This document shows positions 11,985 through 18,005 of a stretch of 18,005 bases of DNA, piece by piece. The stretch covers positions 1 through 18,005 of the forward strand of contig JAPLGF010000129.1 of assembly GCA_026390275.1 (NCBI GenBank), read 5' to 3'. This DNA comes from Candidatus Atribacteria bacterium (GTDB lineage Bacteria; Atribacterota; Atribacteria; Atribacterales; Atribacteraceae). Positions within the stretch are counted from its first letter, which is position 1, and each line of letters starts with the position of its first letter. The translations under genes and the position numbers were made by a program. The notes beneath the pieces are model-generated. The model ran no database searches. It had not been told where the DNA came from and saw only the letters and a list, made by a program, of their open reading frames with translations.

Positions 11985-12017
11985 TGGCAAAAGATTTTTT
12001 CCACGAAGGGGAAAACC

Positions 12018-13346
12018 ATGCTCGGAAACAAGGCCGTTAACGAAAAAAACCACTTAGAAATAGCCGGTTGTGACGTAGTTCTGCTCGCTGATAAGTTGGG
12101 AACTCCGCTGTATGTTTTTGACGAGGCACTGCTCCGCGAGAATATGAGGGAGTACAAAAAAGTATTTGAAGAACGGTATCCGGAGGTTTCTATTGCGTTT
12201 GCCGGGAAAGCGTTTTTGTGTTCGGCGATGTGCCGGGTGTTGGGACAGGAAGGACTGTGGCTGGACACGGTATCGGGAGGAGAATATTACACTGCATTAG
12301 GGAGCGGGTTCCCGATGGAGCAGGTCCTGTTTCATGGGAACAACAAGAGCCCGGAAGAGCATTCCCTGGTTTTAAAAAATGGAATCGGTCGTTGGGTGAT
12401 CGATAGTGAATCGGAGTTGGACCTCCTCATTGAGGAAGCACAAAAATATGAGAGAGGGAAGCTCCCGGTTTTTTTCCGCATCACCCCCGGGATTGATCCC
12501 CATACCCACGCCTTCATTACCACCGGGAAGGTGGATAGTAAGTTTGGACTCCCACTGATGGAAGGGATTGCTCTGCTGGTGGTTCAGAAGGCGCTCTCCT
12601 GTGGATACCTGGATGTGAAAGGGATCCATTGTCATATCGGGTCACAGATCGATACTCTGGAACCATTTGGAAAAGCGATAGAGGTGATGGTCCGCTTCTT
12701 GGCCGAAGTGGGGGAGAAAACCAGATGTCTTCTTCCGGAACTCGACCTGGGAGGAGGATTGGGTGTTCCCTATCTGGATGAAGATAAAGGACGTTTCCCC
12801 AGTGTGGAATCCTATGCGGAAATTATTTGTGGTGCAGTGAAGGAGAATTGTCAGAAGTATAAGGTACCACTTCCCCATCTTTTCGTGGAGCCGGGCCGAT
12901 CGATCGGGAATACAGCTGGAAGCACCATCTACCGGGTGGGAACGGTTAAGGAAATCCCGGGGATCAAGAAGTATGTGGCGGTGGATGGTGGCATGGCGGA
13001 TAATCCCCGGCCGGTGTTGTATGATGCGAAGTACCAGTCTCTGGTGGGGAATCGGGTTTTGGGAGGAGGAAAGGAAAAGGTTTCCATCGTGGGTAAGTGT
13101 TGTGAGACCGGGGACGTGATCATCGGGGACACCGAGCTTGTTCCGGTCATGCGGGGAGATGTCCTGGTGGTGGAAGGGACCGGGGCCTACAATCACTCCA
13201 TGGCCTCGAATTATAACATGATCCCCCGACCAGGGGTGGTATTCATCCGAGAGGGGAAACCGGTACTGGTGGTCCGGCCGGAGAGCTGGTATGATCTCAC
13301 CAGGAGAGACATCATTCCGGATTATCTCCAGGAAGAAGGGGAATAG
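12018..13346 (+). CDS. lysA: Diaminopimelate decarboxylase
   Basis: 442 residues. It removes CO2 from meso-diaminopimelate to give L-lysine, using PLP. Lys64 in FAGKAF is the PLP lysine; HIGSQ (206-210), GGGLG (245-249) and EPGRSIG (291-297) are the phosphate- and substrate-binding motifs; CCETGD (361-366) carries the active-site Cys from the partner subunit, and Tyr391 in GTGAYNHSM completes the site. Length is normal. AAGGGG precedes the ATG. It is the first gene of a six-gene unit and ends three bases before dapB. Confidence 0.95.
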   Translation: MLGNKAVNEKNHLEIAGCDVVLLADKLGTPLYVFDEALLRENMREYKKVFEERYPEVSIAFAGKAFLCSAMCRVLGQEGLWLDTVSGGEYYTALGSGFPMEQVLFHGNNKSPEEHSLVLKNGIGRWVIDSESELDLLIEEAQKYERGKLPVFFRITPGIDPHTHAFITTGKVDSKFGLPLMEGIALLVVQKALSCGYLDVKGIHCHIGSQIDTLEPFGKAIEVMVRFLAEVGEKTRCLLPELDLGGGLGVPYLDEDKGRFPSVESYAEIICGAVKENCQKYKVPLPHLFVEPGRSIGNTAGSTIYRVGTVKEIPGIKKYVAVDGGMADNPRPVLYDAKYQSLVGNRVLGGGKEKVSIVGKCCETGDVIIGDTELVPVMRGDVLVVEGTGAYNHSMASNYNMIPRPGVVFIREGKPVLVVRPESWYDLTRRDIIPDYLQEEGE

Positions 13347-13349
13347 AGG

Positions 13350-14159
13350 ATGGACACGATTCGGGTGCTGGTGTCTGGGGCAGCGGGGAAGATGGGACAG
13401 GAACTGGTCCGGGCCATCCATTGGGAAGAGGACCTGAAACTGGTAGGGGCCTGTGATGTCTCCCAGGTGGGGGTGGAAGTGGGCCAGATGTGTGGGATAG
13501 ACCTTTCTGGAGTGGTGATGGAAAGGTTTCTTTCCAGAACCCTGGATGAATCTCTCCCCCAGGTGGTATGTGATTTTACTCATGCCGATGCCTTACGTGG
13601 AAATCTGCCGGTCTATTTAGAACACCAGGTGTCAATGGTGATCGGGACCACCGGTTTGCGCACCGAGGAGCTGAAGGACCTGGAAAAGAAGTGTTTAGCA
13701 AATAATATCGGATGTTTAGTCGCTCCCAACTTTGCGATCGGGGCGGTTCTCATGATGCAGTTTGCGAAAACCGCCGCGAAATACCTGGAACGGGCAGAAA
13801 TCATCGAGTTCCATCATCCCCAGAAAAAGGATGCTCCCTCCGGAACGGCCATCAAGACAGCAGAAGGTATCATGGAGATGAACAGGGAGATGAACAGGGG
13901 AGTGGGAGAGGATAAGACGGTGGAACTGGTTCCGGGAGCCCGGGGGGGACGAATTGGCTCGGTGAACATTCACAGCGTGCGTCTTTCTGGTTTTGTGGCT
14001 CACCAAGAAGTGATTTTCGGTGGAGAAGGCCAGACCCTCACCATCCGTCATGATTCCTTGAGCCGGGTCTCTTTCATGCCCGGTATCATCATGGCCATCC
14101 GGGACCTGGCTTCACATAAAGGTTTTTATTACGGCTTGGAAAAAATCCTGGATTTATGA
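13350..14159 (+). CDS. dapB: 4-hydroxy-tetrahydrodipicolinate reductase
   Basis: 269 residues. It reduces the dapA product to tetrahydrodipicolinate with NAD(P)H. The N-terminal Rossmann motif is VSGAAGKMGQELVRA; IGTTGL and APNFAIGAVLMM are conserved; EFHHPQKKDAPSGTA is the signature with the catalytic His pair and Lys. Complete, ending YYGLEKILDL. Its stop overlaps the dapF start (ATGA). Confidence 0.95.
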   Translation: MDTIRVLVSGAAGKMGQELVRAIHWEEDLKLVGACDVSQVGVEVGQMCGIDLSGVVMERFLSRTLDESLPQVVCDFTHADALRGNLPVYLEHQVSMVIGTTGLRTEELKDLEKKCLANNIGCLVAPNFAIGAVLMMQFAKTAAKYLERAEIIEFHHPQKKDAPSGTAIKTAEGIMEMNREMNRGVGEDKTVELVPGARGGRIGSVNIHSVRLSGFVAHQEVIFGGEGQTLTIRHDSLSRVSFMPGIIMAIRDLASHKGFYYGLEKILDL

Positions 14160-15028
14160 GGTTTGCCATGCATTTCATCAAGATGCAGGGATCAGGGAAT
14201 GATTTCATTCTTATTAACGAAAAAGAGGCCGAAAAAAATGTATCCTACGGACCGTTCGCCCGGAAGATGTGTGACCGTCATTTTGGAATTGGGGCGGATG
14301 GGGTGATTGTGGTTCTTCCGTCGGATGTGGCCGAGGTTCGGATGCGCATCTTCAATTCCGACGGGAGCGAAGCAGAAATGTGCGGAAATGGGATTCGATG
14401 CCTGGCGAAATATGTGTACGAACAGGCCATCGTTCCGGATCCCATCTTTACAGTGGAGACCGGGGCGGGGATCATCGTTCCCGAGGTCTTATTAGAAGAT
14501 GAAAAGGTGAGAGCGGTACGGGTGGATATGGGGGAGCCGAGGTTGTACCCCAAAGAAATCCCGGTTCGGATTCAGAAAGAACGAGTGATAGCAGAACCAC
14601 TTCTGCTTGACGATAGAGAATTTCGATTCACCGCGGTATCGATGGGGAATCCCCATGCAGTCATCTTTGAGATCCCGGAAAACTGGGAGACTTTCGGACG
14701 AAAGATCGAGACCCTTCCTCTTTTCCCCCGGAAGACGAATGTGGAATTTGTACAGGTTCTATCATCCCGGAAGGCAGAGGTGAAGATCTGGGAACGCGGG
14801 GTGGGAGTCACCTTAGCCTGCGGTACCGGCGCCTGTGCGGTGCTGGTGGCGGGAGTGCTGAATGGAGTACTGGAACGTCAAGCGGAAATACATCTTCCGG
14901 GAGGGAGTCTCACCATGGAATGGTCCGAACGGGATAACCATGTTTTGATGGAGGGACCGGCGGTGAGCGTCTTTGAAGGAGATATGGCAGAGGAGGAGGA
15001 AGAAAGATGGACATTGCAACCCGAATAA
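14156..15028 (+). CDS. dapF: Diaminopimelate epimerase
   Basis: 290 residues. It converts LL- to meso-diaminopimelate without a cofactor, using two Cys: Cys76 in SEAEMCGNGIRC and Cys222 in TLACGTGACA. MQGSGNDFILI at the N-terminus and MGNPHAVIF are also family motifs; the ER pair before GVGVT, which binds substrate, is present. ATG 14156 overlaps the dapB stop; ATG 14168, nearer the usual MHFIKMQG start, is an alternative. The C-terminal tail EEEEERWTLQPE overlaps dapL by 22 bases and looks like an extension. Confidence 0.94.
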   Translation: MRFAMHFIKMQGSGNDFILINEKEAEKNVSYGPFARKMCDRHFGIGADGVIVVLPSDVAEVRMRIFNSDGSEAEMCGNGIRCLAKYVYEQAIVPDPIFTVETGAGIIVPEVLLEDEKVRAVRVDMGEPRLYPKEIPVRIQKERVIAEPLLLDDREFRFTAVSMGNPHAVIFEIPENWETFGRKIETLPLFPRKTNVEFVQVLSSRKAEVKIWERGVGVTLACGTGACAVLVAGVLNGVLERQAEIHLPGGSLTMEWSERDNHVLMEGPAVSVFEGDMAEEEEERWTLQPE

Positions 15029-16000
15029 AAAATCTTCCCCCGTACTTGTTTGCCGAGATCGAGAAAAAAATTGAAGTGGCCCGCAAGAATGGCCGGGATA
15101 TCATCGACCTGGGGATCGGTGACCCGGATCTCCCCACTCCGGAATTCATTGTGCAACGTCTGTGTTCCGAAGCCACCCGTCCCGAGAATCATCGTTACCC
15201 ATCCTATCGGGGTCTGCCGGCCTACCGGGAAGCGGCGGCGAACTGGTATGCGGAACGTTTCGGAGTGGATTTTGATCCCCATCGGGAGGTGGTTTCTCTC
15301 ATCGGGTCCAAAGAGGGGATCGCGCATTTTTCCTGGTGTTTGGTCAATCCGGGTGATATTGTTCTGGCCAGCTCCCCTTGACTTTTTCCGTGACATCGTG
15401 GAGCTGGCGCATCGCTATGATTTTGTGATTGCCCATGACTTAGCCTATTCGGAAGTGAGTTACGATGGGTATCGGGCCCCGTCCATCTTCCAGGTCGAGG
15501 GAGCCCGGGAGGTGGCCATCGAGTTCCATTCGCTTTCCAAGACTTTCAATATGACCGGCTGGCGTATCGGTTTTGCGGTGGGAAATGAAAAACTGGTGGA
15601 AGCTCTGGGTCGGATGAAAACGAACATTGATTCCGGGATTTTCAATGCCATTCAGTGGGCCGGGACGGAAGCTCTTTCTCATGTCGATGAGGTGTTGAGG
15701 ACGATTCTTCCCATCTATACCCGTCGCCGGAACGTGGTGGTGAATGCATTTCGTTCCCTGGGTTTTGATCTTCCTTTCCCCCAGGCCAGTTTCTACATCT
15801 GGATTCCGGTCCCAGAAGGGTACACTGCCCTGGGTTTTGCCGGGTATCTACTCGACCAGGCCGGGGTAGTGGTGACACCGGGAATCGGGTTCGGGAGATA
15901 CGGAGAAGGGTATGTGCGTATTTCGATTACCACGGCAGATGATCAACTGGGGCAAGCCATGGAAAGAATCCAGGATACATTGAGGGGTGGACAAACATGA
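15007..16000 (+). pseudogene. dapL: LL-diaminopimelate aminotransferase, internal deletion and frameshift
   Basis: Family DapL converts tetrahydrodipicolinate directly to LL-DAP with glutamate. The first part (15007 to about 15376) reads RIKNLPPYLFAEIEKKIEVA, LGIGDPDLPTP, NHRYPSYRGLPAYREA and LIGSKEGIAHFSWCLVNPGD; a TGA at 15379-15381 ends that frame. The rest, in the next frame from about 15377, reads LDFFRDIVELAHRYDFVIAH, SLSKTFNMTGWRIGFAVG with the PLP lysine, and continues to a normal end at 16000. In the intact family, about 60 residues lie between these two parts, including the GYPVY loop and NNPTG. Thus roughly 180 bases are missing, plus a frame change. Everything else is well kept, so the loss is recent or an assembly fault. 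GAGGAGG precedes the ATG. Confidence 0.88.
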
Positions 16001-17223
16001 AGATAGTGGTACAGAAATTTGGAGGAACATCAGTCCATACACCGGAGCTCCGGGAGAAGGCGGCTTTCAAGCTCAAGGAAGCACTGGACGAGGGGTTCGC
16101 GCCGGTGGCGGTGGTTTCCGCCATGGGCCGTGCTGGTGCCCCCTACGCTACCGATACCCTCATTTCCTTAGCTAAAAGTGAATATGATGAACTGGATCCC
16201 CGAAATCTGGACCTGTTGATGTCCTGTGGAGAAATCATTTCGTCCGTCGTAATGGTGCAGACCCTGGGTCGTATTGGTGTTAAAGCCATCGCCCTCACCG
16301 GCTGGCAGGCCGGGATCATCACCGACGAACGTTTTGGAGATGCCACCATTAAGCGAGTGGAGACAGAAAAAATTCAAAAGTACCTGGAACAGGGGTATGT
16401 CGTGGTGGTAGCCGGTTTTCAAGGAATCACAGAAGAGGGTGATGTCACCACCCTGGGCCGGGGAGGAAGTGATACCTCGGCGGTAGTCCTGGGTGTTGCC
16501 TTGGAAGCCGACTATGTGGATATTTTTACCGACGTGATTGGGGTCATGACTGCCGATCCTCGGATCGTTCCGGAGGCTCATATCCTGGAAGGGCTCACCT
16601 ATACCGAAGCAGCGGAGATCATCCAGCAGGGAGCGAAGGTGATTCATGATAAGGCCATGAACATGGCCCGGGAGTACCGGGTTCCACTTCGGGTCCGCAG
16701 TCTCAGCGATTCCGGCAAGGGGACTCTCATCTGTGACATTCGTACCCTTTCCAACGAAGGGATGCGGCTTTTTTCCCAGAATAAACCGGTTTACAGCATT
16801 GCCTACCGGAAGGGATTAGCCCAGATCCGGGTGAAATTAAACGGAAACCGGGAAAACAGCTTGAAGATGTTCCAGCTCTTAGCCCAGAAGGAGATCAGCA
16901 TCGATCTCATCAACCTGTTCCCGGAAACGGTGGCCTTTGTCGCAGAAGAAGGGAAAGCCCAGAAGGTGAAAGACCTCCTCGAGAAAGAGAATTTTGATCT
17001 CAGCCTGACTTTTCCCTGTGCCAAGATTTCGCTTATCGGATCCGGTATGGCCGATCGGCCGGGGGTGGTCTCCACCATGGTGGAAGCATTAAAAGAAGTC
17101 GAGGTGGAAATTCTCCAGACCAGTGATTCCCACGTGACCATGACGTGCCTGGTGAATGCCGGTGACATGGAAAAGGCGATCCAGGTTCTACATCGCAAGT
17201 TTCAACTGGAAGAAATATGCTAA
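15997..17223 (+). CDS. lysC: Aspartate kinase, monofunctional with two ACT domains
   Basis: 408 residues. It phosphorylates aspartate, the entry step to lysine, threonine and methionine. KFGGTSV (7-13) is the signature, GRGGSDTSAV and DIFTDVIGVMTADPR are nucleotide- and aspartate-site motifs. From about residue 265 there are two ACT domains that in the family bind lysine and/or threonine for feedback. Length fits the DapG/LysC single-function class. ATG 15997 overlaps the dapL stop (ATGA). In a lysine operon, lysine feedback is likely but not proven here. Confidence 0.94.
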   Translation: MKIVVQKFGGTSVHTPELREKAAFKLKEALDEGFAPVAVVSAMGRAGAPYATDTLISLAKSEYDELDPRNLDLLMSCGEIISSVVMVQTLGRIGVKAIALTGWQAGIITDERFGDATIKRVETEKIQKYLEQGYVVVVAGFQGITEEGDVTTLGRGGSDTSAVVLGVALEADYVDIFTDVIGVMTADPRIVPEAHILEGLTYTEAAEIIQQGAKVIHDKAMNMAREYRVPLRVRSLSDSGKGTLICDIRTLSNEGMRLFSQNKPVYSIAYRKGLAQIRVKLNGNRENSLKMFQLLAQKEISIDLINLFPETVAFVAEEGKAQKVKDLLEKENFDLSLTFPCAKISLIGSGMADRPGVVSTMVEALKEVEVEILQTSDSHVTMTCLVNAGDMEKAIQVLHRKFQLEEIC

Positions 17224-17234
17224 GGGGGTCCAAC

Positions 17235-17822
17235 ATGGGTGGTGAATTTGGTCATGTCCTGACAGCAGTGGTAACCCCGTTTGATTCCCGGCAGGAGGTC
17301 AATTATCCAGAATTTCGGAGGCTGGTGAAACATTTAGTGGATGAGGGGTCCGATGGAATCGTGGTTTCCGGGACGACCGGTGAATCACCCACTCTCACCC
17401 GGGAGGAAAAGCTCCACCTCTTTGGGGAAGCCATCGATGAAGTGGGGGATCGAGCCAGGATTGTCGCTGGAACCTGTACCTATTCCACCCGGGAATCGGT
17501 GGAGTTGTCTCGGGAGGCAAGCCGGTTGGGAGTACATGGAATCTTGGCAGTGGCTCCCTACTATAACAAACCACCCCAGGAAGGACTCTTTCAGCATTTC
17601 CGGGCCATTGCGGAAGCGGTCGATGTTCCTGTCATCATCTATAATATTCCCTCTCGTACCGGGGTCAACGTGGAGCCCGAGACCATGGCCCGACTCGCCG
17701 CCATTCCCCATATCACTGCCCTCAAGGAAGCGTCTGGTAATCCCGATCAGCTCTCCCAGCTCCGGGCTCTTTTACCGGAAAGCTTTTCATTTAATTCATA
17801 TTTCCCGTCGGGTGAAGCATAA
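17235..17822 (+). CDS. dapA: 4-hydroxy-tetrahydrodipicolinate synthase, truncated by a junction near 17785
   Basis: 195 residues as read, against about 290 for the family. It condenses pyruvate with aspartate semialdehyde. SGTTGESPTLT (Thr47-Thr48), YNIPSRTGV (Tyr136) and TALKEASG with the Schiff-base Lys164 are present. ATG 17235 is chosen over ATG 17217 because AAGGGGG lies six bases before it. Up to LLPESFS the match is good; the family then continues YSGDD..., but here it reads FNSYFPSGEA and stops. The last 40 bases belong to different DNA. Confidence 0.9.
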   Translation: MGGEFGHVLTAVVTPFDSRQEVNYPEFRRLVKHLVDEGSDGIVVSGTTGESPTLTREEKLHLFGEAIDEVGDRARIVAGTCTYSTRESVELSREASRLGVHGILAVAPYYNKPPQEGLFQHFRAIAEAVDVPVIIYNIPSRTGVNVEPETMARLAAIPHITALKEASGNPDQLSQLRALLPESFSFNSYFPSGEA

Positions 17823-18004
17823 GAACTGACAACTGTGTTTTTAAACTGACGATTTGGATCAGTACTTACAGTTTTGATATATTCCTTCAGTAGTGCAATA
17901 TCTTCAGCTTTGAGTTCCTTGCTGAGAATATCTGATCTGTTAATTATATAATTAATATCAGCAAGCTGAGTTTCAGGAATTATACGTTCAAAATTATCCT
18001 TCAT
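17775..18004 (-). CDS. Bacteroidales-like OmpA/TPR protein fragment, foreign to the contig
   Basis: An AT-rich minus-strand frame enters from the window edge: FERIIPETQLADINYIINRSD, LKAEDIALLKEYIKTV, then VVSSYASPDGKYELNEKLSGKR. I recognise SSYASPDG..LNEKL..KR from Bacteroidales surface proteins with OmpA-like and TPR regions. Past about 17775 the frame is only antisense dapA. Base composition and codon use differ sharply from the lysine genes, so a chimeric join is more likely than a neighbour gene. Start may lie outside the window. Confidence 0.55.
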
Positions 18005-18005
18005 C

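Noticed and set aside
11984..12017. Lysine riboswitch before lysA
   Set aside because: The leader after the visible promoter is only about 30 bases; no room for an L-box, and no such fold was seen upstream.
12642..13583. 313-codon minus-strand open frame opposite lysA and dapB
   Set aside because: It spans two clearly real genes on the other strand and its translation is rich in His, Pro and Arg without any motif; it is a shadow of codon bias.
14800..14830. Val in place of Glu in the GxGET motif of DapF as a defect
   Set aside because: The position varies (A, P, V, E) in DapF proteins I recall; both catalytic Cys and the ER pair are kept.

Overview
The window reads as a bacterial contig in two halves. 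Positions 1 to about 11.95 kb are an accessory region crowded with small toxin-antitoxin (TA) genes, transposase relics, truncated genes and a dispersed palindromic repeat. Positions 11.96 to 17.8 kb are a tight lysine/diaminopimelate operon. The organism is probably an anaerobe: it uses the DapL aminotransferase shortcut, has many TA modules and Rpn-type genes, and has good Shine-Dalgarno sites. The style reminds me of Atribacterota or clostridia-like MAGs, but I cannot assign a phylum from sequence alone.

Accessory half. An IS3 transposase relic with its terminal repeat holds a scrap of a PepD-like dipeptidase (1-340). Next come a DUF2283 gene with a small partner (377-912), the N-terminus of a truncated membrane protein (1053-1325), a DUF1254/DUF1214 lipoprotein (1421-2845), hicBA pair 1 (2977-3426), an N-terminal Rpn fragment, and an intact REP-associated tyrosine transposase (RAYT, 3854-4702) flanked by repeats. 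They are followed by a PIN C-terminal fragment, hicBA pair 2 (5188-5683) with a near-consensus promoter, a DUF433/TumE fragment fusion (6057-6446), an ISL3 fragment, a decayed second RAYT with its own palindrome family (6645-7246), a relic of the first RAYT type, a lipoprotein alkyl sulfatase (7517-9541), a Phd-type antitoxin with a truncated PIN toxin, a C-terminal Rpn fragment, a coiled-coil protein with 10-residue repeats, and a MazF-like pair whose toxin is frameshifted at a G tract.

The thread through this half is the repeat with core GGTGCCTGGCACC. There are 11 copies of the 12-base core GGTGCCTGGCAC and at least 6 degenerate ones. All lie between 146 and 10335, all point the same way as the RAYT gene, and none is in the lysine operon. 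Many gene fragments end at a repeat boundary, so the repeats mark breakpoints. In two places the repeat tail (TTATTGA) supplies the -35 box of a good promoter: for the RAYT itself and for the alkyl sulfatase.

Lysine half. A promoter at 11956-11984 is followed by lysA, dapB, dapF, dapL, lysC and dapA with overlaps or gaps of a few bases. Together they cover aspartate to aspartyl-phosphate, dihydrodipicolinate synthesis and reduction, direct transamination to LL-DAP, epimerisation to meso-DAP and decarboxylation to lysine; asd is not seen. dapL lacks about 60 codons of its middle plus the frame. dapA breaks off near 17785, where the sequence switches abruptly to AT-rich DNA encoding a Bacteroidales-like OmpA-type fragment on the other strand; this looks like a chimeric join. 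No tRNA, rRNA or CRISPR array was seen.
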